A stretch of DNA of 64,000 nt from Paenibacillus nanensis (GTDB lineage Bacteria > Bacillota > Bacilli > Paenibacillales > Paenibacillaceae): NCBI RefSeq assembly GCF_003583765.1, contig NZ_QXQA01000002.1, forward strand, positions 496,001-560,000, read 5' to 3'. The notes beneath the pieces are model-generated. The model saw nothing but the letters and a program-made list of their open reading frames with translations, did no database searches and had not been told where the DNA came from. This document shows, in pieces, positions 36,345 through 44,321 of this stretch (positions are counted from its first letter, which is position 1; the number at the start of each line of letters is the position of its first letter). Both the position numbers and the translations under genes were made by a program.

Positions 36345-36430
36345 CGCGATAGCAGGAATAATCGCATCTTCATATTCGGTTGGTTTCCAATACTACACTA
36401 TTCCGATTTATTTACTGAGATTTGTTATAG

Positions 36431-36458
36431 GTTATCATCGATATACAAAATCTGTCAA
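36431..36458 (-). promoter_or_regulatory. Promoter of the LysR gene
   Basis: The minus strand has TTGACA (36458 to 36453), a 16-bp spacer and GATAAC (36436 to 36431). Two copies of ATAACCTAT start 31 bp apart (36466 and 36435) and overlap both elements, a candidate operator. This predicts a 5' leader of roughly 190 nt. Confidence 0.55.
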
Positions 36459-36496
36459 TAGGTTATTCCTGCGCGTTTTATTATCCCATGCAAATA

Positions 36497-36525
36497 AACG
36501 CAGAGCCGCCCATCTGCTCTGCGTT
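36497..36525 (-). terminator. Terminator of the sulfonate/sugar ABC operon
   Basis: Perfect 9-bp arms AACGCAGAG/CTCTGCGTT with an 11-nt loop are followed on the minus strand by TTTATTTG. It lies 65 bp past the last permease gene. Confidence 0.65.
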
Positions 36526-36589
36526 CATCTTTCTCCTTATCCCCATCTCCATGCGGCAGAGCCGCGCTTCGTGTACAGTTCGCTCCGCC

Positions 36590-37405
36590 TTAGCCCTTTA
36601 AAGACCCCGCGAGCGCCCCCGATATGAAATACCGCTGCAAGAATACAAACAAAACGACCATAGGCGCCGCCGTCACAACGACACCCGTCAGCAGCAGCGG
36701 ATAGTCCGTAATGTACTCCCCGCGGAACCGCAGCAGCGCGAGCGGCAGCGTCAGCTTGTCTTTGCCGTTAATGAGCAGCATCGGGAATAGCAGGTCGTTC
36801 CACACGATCACGAACAGGAAGGCTGCCGTGGCGGCAAGGAAGGGCGCGCACAAAGGGAAGACGATGCGGACCAGCGTCGTCCAGTGCCCGGCGCCGTCGA
36901 TCTCCCCCGCCTCCAGCAGCTCGCGGGGCAGCGTCTTCATGAAGCCCGACAGCATAAAGACGGAAAGCGGCAGCAGCACCGACACCGTTACGAGCACCAG
37001 CGCCGTTAGACTATTGCTCCAGCCGAGCTTTTGCAGCAGCGAATATAGCGGAATCATATTTACGTGGGACGGTACCATGAGTCCTGCCGCGAACAAGGCG
37101 AACAACGCTCCAGCCATTCGTTTTCCCGACCGCATAATCGCGTATGCAACGCAGCCGGCGATCAGCAGCTCGGCGGCGACCGAGAACACCGTCACGACGA
37201 CACTATTGCGAAAATACGCCCACATCGGCTGCCCATCGAATAACGCCGCAAAATTATGGAACGTCCAGGAAGCGGGCAGACTGAGCGGATCCGCGTAAAA
37301 TTCCGGTCTCGTCTTAAACGCCGTTATGACAACAATCGCGAGCGGCGCCAGAATAAGAGCCGCGAACGCGGCCAGCAAAAGCCGGCTGAGCCAATTCAAT
37401 AGCAT
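36590..37405 (-). CDS. Carbohydrate ABC transporter permease (MalG-type)
   Basis: The 271-residue membrane protein begins MLLNWLSRLLLAAFAALILA and carries the MalG-type contact loop ELLEAGEIDGAGHWTTLVRIVF (cited in part). The ATG at 37405 follows GGAGGT; the frame stays open far upstream, but that part lies inside the preceding permease gene and is not real. It is the last gene of the operon that begins with the ssuD-like monooxygenase. Confidence 0.9.
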   Translation of the reverse strand: MLLNWLSRLLLAAFAALILAPLAIVVITAFKTRPEFYADPLSLPASWTFHNFAALFDGQPMWAYFRNSVVVTVFSVAAELLIAGCVAYAIMRSGKRMAGALFALFAAGLMVPSHVNMIPLYSLLQKLGWSNSLTALVLVTVSVLLPLSVFMLSGFMKTLPRELLEAGEIDGAGHWTTLVRIVFPLCAPFLAATAAFLFVIVWNDLLFPMLLINGKDKLTLPLALLRFRGEYITDYPLLLTGVVVTAAPMVVLFVFLQRYFISGALAGSLKG

Positions 37406-37422
37406 TTCAAATACCTCCGTTG

Positions 37423-38295
37423 CTAGTAGGATATGCGGTCCGTTCGCAGCAGACGGAATTGCAGGAACGTAATGATCGAGATCAGCGCGAGGAAGAAGAC
37501 GGACGCCGTCGCCGCTTTCCCGAACGTGTAGCTGAGGAACGCCGAGCCGTAAATGTAGGTCGACAAGATTTCGGTGGAGTAGGCCGGACCTCCGCCCGTC
37601 ATCGTGAAGACGAGATCGAATGCTTTGAACGACTGGATCGTCGTATACGACACTACGATCGCGGCGGCGGGCGCCAGCAGCGGCCACGTAATGCGGAAGA
37701 AAAGGCTGAAGCGTCCGGCCCCGTCCAACCGGGCGGATTCGAGCAGCTCCTTCGGAATCGACTGCAACCCCGCCACGAATAAAATGACCATTTGTCCAAT
37801 ATGCGCCCAAGCCTGAACGGCGGCGACGGAGAAAATCGCGATTGCGGAGTCGCCAAGCCAATTTTGTGCCCACGTGGATAATCCAACCCGCTCAAGCAAC
37901 GCGTTTAGCGAGCCTAGCGTCGGATCGTAAATAAATGTCCAAATAAAACCGACCGACACGGACGAAAGGACGGTTGGAAGGAAATACAGCGCTCTGAGCG
38001 CCACAATCGCCTTCGATTGCCGGGTCAGCCGCAGCGCGAGGAGCAGCGAGATGACCGTCTGGCTCAGTAGGATCGCGGCCATGAACTTTAAATTGTTGAC
38101 GAGCGATTTGTGAAAGACGATATCTTGCGATACGGCCGCGTAGTTGTCAAATCCGATATACCGATAGGACGGCGATAAGCCGTCCCAATCGGTGAATGAA
38201 TAATAAAAACCGGTGAGCGTCGGGTAGATGAAGAATAATGCGTACAACAGCAAGCCCGGCGCCCAGAATGGCATAAGCTTCATCCATTTCTTCAT
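37423..38295 (-). CDS. Carbohydrate ABC transporter permease (MalF-type)
   Basis: The 290-residue protein begins MKKWMKLMPFWAPGLLLYAL and has about six membrane segments with the contact loop SIPKELLESARLDGAGRFSL. It lies 4 bp after the binding-protein gene. The ATPase is not encoded here; such systems usually borrow a shared MsmX-type ATPase. Confidence 0.92.
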   Translation of the reverse strand: MKKWMKLMPFWAPGLLLYALFFIYPTLTGFYYSFTDWDGLSPSYRYIGFDNYAAVSQDIVFHKSLVNNLKFMAAILLSQTVISLLLALRLTRQSKAIVALRALYFLPTVLSSVSVGFIWTFIYDPTLGSLNALLERVGLSTWAQNWLGDSAIAIFSVAAVQAWAHIGQMVILFVAGLQSIPKELLESARLDGAGRFSLFFRITWPLLAPAAAIVVSYTTIQSFKAFDLVFTMTGGGPAYSTEILSTYIYGSAFLSYTFGKAATASVFFLALISIITFLQFRLLRTDRISY

Positions 38296-38299
38296 GGGA

Positions 38300-39622
38300 T
38301 TACTTCCCTATCTGCTGATCGACGATCGCTTGCGCTTCTTCCGCGGCTTTTTGCGGTTCGGTTCCGCCAAGCACCGCCTGAATGGAGCTGAGCACGGCTT
38401 CCTGCACTTCCGTGTTCGTAATCGTAAAGCGAGGCTGGAAGCGCGTTTTTTTCGTGGTCCACTCCGATACCACCTTCAGCTCTTCGGATGTATAGTCCAC
38501 ATCCTTCACCGTCACGTTCTGGCCCGTTCCGTTCGCGTATTCCGCCGCGATGTCTTTGCGGCTCAAAAATTCGATAAACAGCTTCGCTTCTTCCGGATGC
38601 TTCGACTTGCTATTAACGGCGAGCATAAACGTTGTCGTATGGATGCCCTCGAACACGGCTTGATCGGCCGGAACGGTAATCGGCGCTAGCAGCTTCTGGC
38701 GGAGATTCGGATTGCTCGCTTTATTGCCCGCCAGCTGATAGGAACCGCTTGCCAGAATAGCTGCCTTCTCCTGGATAAACAAGGCGTTTGCCGCATCGGC
38801 CTTCGTGCCGAGCGCATCCTTCTGGAAGTACCCATTATCGTTCAGTTCCTTGAATTGGGTCAGCGTCTTGACCCACCATTCGTCGGTTAGCTTCGCCTCC
38901 CCCGCTTGCAGCTTGGCGAAAATTTGTTCATCGGGGGCATTGTTCATGACCATCGGGTTCATGAATTGACCGGGACCGATATCCGCTCCCGCGAAGGCGA
39001 TCGGCGTCAGACCGGCGGCCTTCAGCTTCTCCGCGGCGGCCAAGAAGCCGTCCCAGTCCTTCGGCACTTCGATTCCGTGCTGCTCGAACAAAGCTACGTT
39101 GTAGATCGGTATATTGTAGACGAGCTGGTACGGCAGCGCCAGCTGCTTGCCATCCTTTTGTCCCGCTTCGATAAGGGCCGGCTCATAGGCGCTGACGAAT
39201 GACTCGCCCGACAGATCCGCGAACAATCCCGCCTTGGCGATCGCTTCGAACTGCGCGCCCGGGAACGAGGTGAAGACGTCGCCGACGGAGCCGTCGATCA
39301 GCTTGGCCTGCACCGTCGATTGGTATTGGTCGGACGGAAACACCTGCGTTTCCACATGAATGCCCGCATGCTCCTGCTCGAACTTGTCGATGATGACGTC
39401 GAGGACAGCCTGGTCCTCCCCGCGCCAATGCAGAAAGCTGATCGTGACGGGATCTTTGACGCCCGAACCTGCTTGCTTCGTTTCGCCGGCTGCTCCTCCG
39501 CTATCGTTGTTATTCGCGCTATTGCCCAAGCCATTGCCGGACCCGCATGCGGCAAGAACCGTTACGAGCAGCGCTGCCGCTATGACTAGCGCGATTTTGG
39601 ATAATTTGAATATCGATTTCAT
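38300..39622 (-). CDS. Sugar-type ABC substrate-binding lipoprotein
   Basis: The 440-residue family 1 binding protein has a lipobox cysteine at C26 (VLAACG) and FLHWRGEDQAVLDVIIDKFE followed by HAGIHVETQVF, typical of sugar binders. It lies 18 bp after the ssuD-like gene with GGGAGG before its ATG, so the two are co-transcribed. That pairing suggests the cargo is a sugar or glycoside bearing a sulfonate group, such as sulfoquinovose. This is inference; ordinary sugar binding remains possible. Confidence 0.9.
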   Translation of the reverse strand: MKSIFKLSKIALVIAAALLVTVLAACGSGNGLGNSANNNDSGGAAGETKQAGSGVKDPVTISFLHWRGEDQAVLDVIIDKFEQEHAGIHVETQVFPSDQYQSTVQAKLIDGSVGDVFTSFPGAQFEAIAKAGLFADLSGESFVSAYEPALIEAGQKDGKQLALPYQLVYNIPIYNVALFEQHGIEVPKDWDGFLAAAEKLKAAGLTPIAFAGADIGPGQFMNPMVMNNAPDEQIFAKLQAGEAKLTDEWWVKTLTQFKELNDNGYFQKDALGTKADAANALFIQEKAAILASGSYQLAGNKASNPNLRQKLLAPITVPADQAVFEGIHTTTFMLAVNSKSKHPEEAKLFIEFLSRKDIAAEYANGTGQNVTVKDVDYTSEELKVVSEWTTKKTRFQPRFTITNTEVQEAVLSSIQAVLGGTEPQKAAEEAQAIVDQQIGK

Positions 39623-39640
39623 CTCTATTTCCTCCCAATG

Positions 39641-40801
39641 TTATGAACTAGTCACATGGCCTTGCTCCAGCCGGAGCTCTCTTTCCACCAGCTTCCGCTT
39701 CACGAGCGGAAGCAGCAGCCTTCCCGATATCTCGGCTTCTTCCAGGTGCGGATACCCGGATAAAATAAAGGAGGTAACGCCCGCGTCGACGAATTCGAGC
39801 AGCCGGTCGGAAACCTGCTTCGGCGTGCCGACGAAAGCGACCGCCCCTCCGCCGCGGATAGCGGACAAGCCCGACCATAGGTTAGGGCCGATCACGAAGT
39901 CATTCTCCTGCGATTGCTGCCACAGTTCCATTTGCCGTTTCTGGTTCGTGGCGTCCGTCTTCGCGTGAAGCTTCTCTCTCGACTTCAGCAGCTCCGGATC
40001 GGCCTTGCTTAGAATCCGCCAAGCCGCCGCCCATGCCTCCTCTTCCGTCTCACGGACGACCAGCTGCGCCCGAATGCCGTACTTTAGCTGGCGCTTGATC
40101 CCTTTTGTCTCCTCCAGTTCCTTCAAGTAACCTTGCATCTCGGCGATTTGCCCTTTAATCCAATCCAGCGGCTCCGTCCACATCAAATACACGTCCGCGG
40201 TTTCCGCGGCGACGCGTTTGCCCGCCTCCGAGCTCCCGCCGAAGTACAGCGGCGGATGCGGCTTTTGTGAAGGGGCCGGCTTGCTTACGCCGCCCTCGAC
40301 TTGGTAATGCGTGCCTGCGTAGTTAAATCCGTCAAGGTAATCGCCGTCGTGCTGCCATACCCCTTTGACGACCTCCAAAAATTCCTTCGTCCGCTCATAG
40401 CGCTCGTCATGGCTGCCGTGGAGCGGATCGCCGGTTGCTTTGAGGTCGGCCGGATAATGCCCCGTCACGACGTTAATGAGGGCTCTTCCTCCGGACATCC
40501 GGTCGAGCGTCGCCGCCATTCTGGCTGCGAGCACCGGCGTGATGAGGCCGGGACGCATGGCGATCAGCGGCTTAAGCCGTTCTGTAGCCGACGCTACCCA
40601 GGAGCCTACGATCCAGCCATCCCAGCAATCGCCTCCCGCTGGAATCAGAGCAAACTCGTAGCCCGCTTGTTCCGCCGCTTGAGCGACTTGCGCGAAATAC
40701 TGCTGCGACGGCTCCCTCTCCGCCGGCACGCCGACAAATTCGCCGTCTCCGTTCGTTGGAATAAACCAGCCGAATTCCACTTTATCCGTTGTTTTCATCA
40801 T
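39641..40801 (-). CDS. ssuD: SsuD-type flavin-dependent sulfonate monooxygenase
   Basis: The 386-residue protein follows SsuD closely: GGRALINVVTGHYPADLKATG, HDERYERTKEFLEVVKGVW, and the C-terminal ILSGYPHLEEAEISGRLLLP. SsuD uses FMNH2 and O2 to release sulfite from alkanesulfonates; the related SmoC/SquD acts on sulfoquinovose. The ATG at 40801 follows GGGAG. It heads an operon with a sugar-type ABC importer rather than the usual SsuABC, which hints at a sugar-linked sulfonate. A terminator-like leader and a dyad lie upstream. A dedicated flavin reductase is not adjacent. Confidence 0.88.
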   Translation of the reverse strand: MMKTTDKVEFGWFIPTNGDGEFVGVPAEREPSQQYFAQVAQAAEQAGYEFALIPAGGDCWDGWIVGSWVASATERLKPLIAMRPGLITPVLAARMAATLDRMSGGRALINVVTGHYPADLKATGDPLHGSHDERYERTKEFLEVVKGVWQHDGDYLDGFNYAGTHYQVEGGVSKPAPSQKPHPPLYFGGSSEAGKRVAAETADVYLMWTEPLDWIKGQIAEMQGYLKELEETKGIKRQLKYGIRAQLVVRETEEEAWAAAWRILSKADPELLKSREKLHAKTDATNQKRQMELWQQSQENDFVIGPNLWSGLSAIRGGGAVAFVGTPKQVSDRLLEFVDAGVTSFILSGYPHLEEAEISGRLLLPLVKRKLVERELRLEQGHVTSS

Positions 40802-40839
40802 AATCGTCTCCCTTTGCACTTCGTTGTCGAATAGCCCGC

Positions 40840-40911
40840 AAAAAAAAGCAACAACAAAGTATGCCTGCTTGAGGCCTCGCTTCGTCGTTGCTTCTCCGGT
40901 CGTCCGGTAGA
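40840..40911 (-). promoter_or_regulatory. Leader hairpin plus intrinsic terminator before ssuD
   Basis: In the minus-strand transcript TCTACCGG-ACGA-CCGGAGA (40911 to 40893) folds as a small hairpin. It is followed by a 12-bp stem (GCAACGACGAAG with CTTTGTTGTTGC, two G-U pairs) and eight Ts (40847 to 40840). A full terminator before the coding region implies attenuation control. It shares 17 of 19 hairpin bases with the LysR leader at 36326-36344. Confidence 0.6.
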
Positions 40912-40917
40912 TATCCA

Positions 40918-40941
40918 ACAAATCTAATCGGATTAATTTGT
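40918..40941. promoter_or_regulatory. 24-bp imperfect dyad upstream of ssuD
   Basis: Outer arms ACAAAT/ATTTGT and inner arms TAATC/GATTA surround a GG/CC centre. It lies between the leader terminator and the divergent AraC gene, where a promoter operator would be expected. The binding protein is unknown. Confidence 0.45.
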
Positions 40942-41090
40942 TATCAGCATCATAACTGATTCGCCCATCAGGCGTCTATGTCATTTCGTCGGGAAATTTA
41001 TTTGTCATTTTGTGTGCTTCGTCGTAAAAAAGTGTTTATTCGGCAAGGGGGCTGCATGTAAAATAAGATCAAAAAGGGGGGGAGACTGCC

Positions 41091-41951
41091 TTGTTCAACA
41101 ATATGCGCGAGGACCATCACGAGCTGCTTGAAATCCATTATTTCACGCCTAGCGCCTTCGAAAAGACGGGACCGGCCTGGCCCATCCGGCTTGGCGCCAC
41201 CATGGCGAAACCCAACTATCACATGGGGCCCGTCTCCTCGCCTTATTATTATCTAATTCTGGTACTCGAGGGCGAAGGCACGTTCCTGCAAGGGGGCCGT
41301 GCTTTCCCGCTGAAGCCGGGCGACCTGTACGGCTTGTTTCCGAAGGTGACGCATGAATACTATACGGTGCCCGAAGCTCCGCTTCGCAAAGTATTCCTTA
41401 CGCTCGATGGGAAACATGCGCACAGTCTAATGGAGAAGGCGGGGCTCTCGCCGCATTGCCCCCATCAGGAAGGCGGCGCTACGGAGGAAGCAGTCGAAGC
41501 GATGAAGCAGTTTTTCGACCTGATGACCGAGGGTGAACGGCCGCATGCCGACTTGTCCCGGCTCAGCTGCATGTACCGGCTGTTCGATGCCTTATCCGCA
41601 TCCGGCAAAGCTCACCCCGCTCCCGCTGTCCGCACGGCTGCCTGGCTGGAGAAAGGTAAAGATTATCTGGACATTCATTACGCGGACGGGATTACGGTCG
41701 AGGGAACGGCCCGTTACGTTGGCGTAGACCGAGCGCATTTCACGAAAGAATTCCATAAAAAATACGGCATGTCACCGATGAACTACCTGCAGCAGCTAAG
41801 GATGAACGAGGCAATCGCGCTTCTGAAGGACACCGATTATAAACTGGCCGAGATCGCGCATAGCGTCGGCTTTATCGACCTGCCTACGTTCTCTAAAGCT
41901 TTCAGAAAATATACCGGACTGGCTCCTTCTCGGTTTCGCGCCAGCAATTAG
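41091..41951 (+). CDS. AraC family transcriptional regulator
   Basis: The 286-residue protein has an N-terminal cupin (LVLEGEGTFLQGGRAFPLKP) and a C-terminal double helix-turn-helix (YADGITVEGTARYVGVDRAH, ending KYTGLAPSRFRAS). TTG at 41091 is 6 nt after GGGGGAG and fits better than the ATG at 41103. It is divergent from the ssuD/sugar ABC operon and is a plausible local regulator of it. It ends at a bidirectional hairpin. Confidence 0.9.
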   Translation: MFNNMREDHHELLEIHYFTPSAFEKTGPAWPIRLGATMAKPNYHMGPVSSPYYYLILVLEGEGTFLQGGRAFPLKPGDLYGLFPKVTHEYYTVPEAPLRKVFLTLDGKHAHSLMEKAGLSPHCPHQEGGATEEAVEAMKQFFDLMTEGERPHADLSRLSCMYRLFDALSASGKAHPAPAVRTAAWLEKGKDYLDIHYADGITVEGTARYVGVDRAHFTKEFHKKYGMSPMNYLQQLRMNEAIALLKDTDYKLAEIAHSVGFIDLPTFSKAFRKYTGLAPSRFRASN

Positions 41952-41995
41952 TCATGCAGCCCCATAATCCAACTTGCATGCCCGGCAAATGCAGA

Positions 41996-42029
41996 AGGGA
42001 GCCCGACGGACTGCCGGACTCCCTCTTTT
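41996..42029. terminator. Bidirectional terminator between AraC and LacI genes
   Basis: Arms AGGGAG/CTCCCT with an inner CCG/CGG pair form a hairpin followed by CTTTTAT on the plus strand. On the minus strand it follows the LacI stop closely. Confidence 0.65.
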
Positions 42030-42047
42030 ATCGAATGACGTGCAATT

Positions 42048-43079
42048 TTAAGCGTTGGGGACGTAAGCGAATTGATCTCTAATAATGACATCGCCGTAGA
42101 TGAGCTTTTTCTCGAAGCTTGTATCCCTGTTGTTCATTCGCCATACGATTTGGTCGACCGCCCGCATGCCGAGAAGCTCCTTGTTAACGTCTACGGTGGC
42201 CAGAAGCGGCAAGTTCTCAAACGCGTTGTCAAACCCCGTGACCGCGCAGCGCTGCGGGATGTGAATATCTCGATTTTCGAGCGCTTCAATTGCAAATTGG
42301 GCGTGAGAATCGTTTACACATACCAGCACCTCCGGCAAATCATCCTCCGGAAATGCCGCCATCAGGCTGCCTACATCTTTCGCTTCGGGTCCAATAAGCT
42401 GCGGAAGGGGCTGATAAGGAATGCCGTGCTGCTCCAAGCCCGTCTTAAATGCAATATAACGTTCGAAGAAGCTAGGCGCGTCCCCGATATCGCCTAGAAA
42501 CTGAAAGTCCCTGTAGCCTCTGCTGATCAGCTTGGCGATAAGATCCCTCATACAAGAGAAATTGTCAGTAAATATGGTGTCGCAACGAAAAGCCGGATCC
42601 TCGTGATCGACCATCACAACCGGAATTTGAAACCGATGCATCTCAAGCAGAATCGTAGTGGAGATCGACCCGACGGTTATGATTCCTTGGACCGCATTCG
42701 GATTCAGCAGCGAAAAGACGTTATCCCTCGAAGGCTCCGTCAGACTCAAAAAATCCAAGCCCCTCTGGTTCAAGCGGGATTTAATGCCGTCGAAGATTGG
42801 GCCCCAATACACGGATTCGTTGTTTTGATAGCGCACATTGGGGAACAGCACGACAATGGTTCCTGTAACCTTATTGCGGTTATAGTCATCGGCCAGATCG
42901 GCGGGCAATTTACCGGGATCGTCGCTAAAATAGCCAAGCTGCCCTGCGGCGCGAAGAATCATTTCTCTTGTCTTAGCGCTGACGCCCGATTTGCCGGAGA
43001 GCGCTCTTGAAACGGCGTATTTAGACACGCCCGTCATATCCGCTATCTTCTGTACAGTGACTCTGCCTCTAATCGCCAT
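42048..43079 (-). CDS. LacI family transcriptional regulator
   Basis: The 343-residue repressor has an N-terminal helix-turn-helix (TVQKIADMTGVSKYAVSRAL, then SGKSGVS) and a sugar-binding-protein-like core ending with YGDVIIRDQF. The ATG at 43079 follows AGGAG. A perfect palindrome CATAACGTTATG lies 57 bp upstream, the likely autoregulatory operator. It lies next to the intracellular GH26 gene and the LplABC-type operon, so it probably responds to a mannooligosaccharide or galactoside. Confidence 0.92.
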   Translation of the reverse strand: MAIRGRVTVQKIADMTGVSKYAVSRALSGKSGVSAKTREMILRAAGQLGYFSDDPGKLPADLADDYNRNKVTGTIVVLFPNVRYQNNESVYWGPIFDGIKSRLNQRGLDFLSLTEPSRDNVFSLLNPNAVQGIITVGSISTTILLEMHRFQIPVVMVDHEDPAFRCDTIFTDNFSCMRDLIAKLISRGYRDFQFLGDIGDAPSFFERYIAFKTGLEQHGIPYQPLPQLIGPEAKDVGSLMAAFPEDDLPEVLVCVNDSHAQFAIEALENRDIHIPQRCAVTGFDNAFENLPLLATVDVNKELLGMRAVDQIVWRMNNRDTSFEKKLIYGDVIIRDQFAYVPNA

Positions 43080-43135
43080 CGTCTTTATCTCCTGCATTTC
43101 TCGTTATGAAATGTGCAATAATTGTTATTTTACAA

Positions 43136-43147
43136 CATAACGTTATG
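43136..43147. promoter_or_regulatory. LacI-type palindromic operator
   Basis: CATAACGTTATG is a perfect 12-bp palindrome with the central CG step typical of LacI operators. A half site, CGTTATGAAAT, lies closer to the gene at about 43102-43112. Confidence 0.6.
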
Positions 43148-43229
43148 CAAAGAAAACCCTATCGAGGCCTTTCGAAGGTGGGCGATCTGAAAGCTTACGG
43201 AGCAGACTCCCTTCAAAACTTCTATCCGC

Positions 43230-44204
43230 TTAGAAGAGCTTCGGCAGTTTGTCCAATGTCACGGCATATGGATGGTTATAGGCGCTCCGCAGTTCTTCCT
43301 TGGTTGTCCATTCTTCGGAAGCGCCGAAATCATTCGACCAAGTCATATACCAAACCCACGGTATGCGCGTCTCGGATAGCATCGAAATACTGGGAAGGAC
43401 GCCGATTTCGCCAAGCGCCGTCAGCTTTCGGGACGCCGTGATCTGAATCAATTCGTTATACTCCTGCTCTAAATCCGTATGCGTATGTTTCGGAGGGTAC
43501 AAGTCACGCGAAATGATATCGCACACATCGTCTCCGACATAACCTTCCGGCAGCGGTGAATTCCAAACCCATACCAAGTTGTTCAAATCATGATGCCCCG
43601 TGTACCGCTCATACATTATGCGATACAGCTTCTTGGCGACTACCGGACCTTTGGCTCCCCACCAAAACCATTCGCCCTCCGATTCGTGGAACGGACGCCA
43701 CAGAATGGGGATCCGTTTATCGCGGAAAATCTTAAGGTGTTCAGCCATATGATCCATATCGGCAATAAGCGCCTTGTACTCTTCCGTCCCTTCCACTACG
43801 GCGCGGGAAGCATCGAAAATGGTATTCTCGGTATAAAAGCCCTTATCTCTGCTGCCGAACGGCGAGAACCAATGCCATGTAAAGGTGACTAACCCCTTCT
43901 TGTTTACCGCCCAGTCCAAGGCATTGTGGAGCGTATTTTTATTTTCTTCTACTTCGATCAAGCATTCGTCGCTTGCGTCTGAATAGTTGATGCCGGGAGA
44001 ATAGGCGAGCAATTCAAAGCCGCATAAAGCCGGCAGCTTTCCCGTGTTCTCCTCTATATACCGCAATTCCTTCTGCACGGTTGTCTGCGTGTGCTGTCCG
44101 GTAAGGATTCCCTTGCCGGAAAGATCGGATAAATAGCGAAGAACGGCTTTTACTTCATCGGTCGCTTTAGGATTGCAGGGGGATGCCTGAACAAGGTTAT
44201 TCAT
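43230..44204 (-). CDS. Intracellular GH26 beta-mannanase-type enzyme
   Basis: The 324-residue single-domain GH26 protein has the acid/base E174 in RPFHESEGEWFWWG and the nucleophile E266 in TALGEIG, with the usual WVWNSP between them. It has no signal peptide, unlike the large GH26 at 53894, so it should cut imported manno-oligosaccharides. The ATG follows TAGGAG. It is the last gene behind the LplABC-type transport genes, separated from the binding protein gene by a hairpin. GH26 also contains xylanase-like and lichenase-like members, so mannan is the best but not the only guess. Confidence 0.88.
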   Translation of the reverse strand: MNNLVQASPCNPKATDEVKAVLRYLSDLSGKGILTGQHTQTTVQKELRYIEENTGKLPALCGFELLAYSPGINYSDASDECLIEVEENKNTLHNALDWAVNKKGLVTFTWHWFSPFGSRDKGFYTENTIFDASRAVVEGTEEYKALIADMDHMAEHLKIFRDKRIPILWRPFHESEGEWFWWGAKGPVVAKKLYRIMYERYTGHHDLNNLVWVWNSPLPEGYVGDDVCDIISRDLYPPKHTHTDLEQEYNELIQITASRKLTALGEIGVLPSISMLSETRIPWVWYMTWSNDFGASEEWTTKEELRSAYNHPYAVTLDKLPKLF

Positions 44205-44273
44205 AGGTTTCGCTCCTATCGGACAAGCTTACTTGTCTATATTTATGATGTAAACTTCCAAAATGACGACAAG

Positions 44274-44297
44274 GAACTGCCCCGCAAAGGGCAGTTC
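44274..44297. terminator. Hairpin between binding-protein and GH26 genes
   Basis: A perfect 9-bp stem GAACTGCCC/GGGCAGTTC with a 6-nt loop lies 24 bp after the LplA-type stop. No clear T-run follows, so it may allow partial read-through into GH26. A second small hairpin, GACAAG/CTTGTC, lies at 44222-44237. Confidence 0.55.
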
Positions 44298-44321
44298 TTA
44301 ATCGGCAGATTATATCAGCGG

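Noticed and set aside
37406-37873. N-terminal extension of the MalG-type permease
   Set aside because: The open frame lies within the upstream permease gene, is arginine-rich and has no homology-like features; GGAGGT before 37405 marks the true start.
36590-40801. Complete sulfoquinovose degradation pathway
   Set aside because: No sulfoquinovosidase, sugar oxidoreductase or sulfite exporter is next to the monooxygenase, so only uptake plus desulfonation can be proposed.
40802-40921. N-terminal extension of the SsuD protein
   Set aside because: The region contains a terminator hairpin with eight Ts and no matching SsuD sequence; the ribosome site before 40801 decides the start.
40840-40941. 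SAM (S-box) riboswitch or T-box before ssuD
   Set aside because: No S-box conserved core and no T-box AGGGUGG-type sequence could be found; the leader is too short for either.
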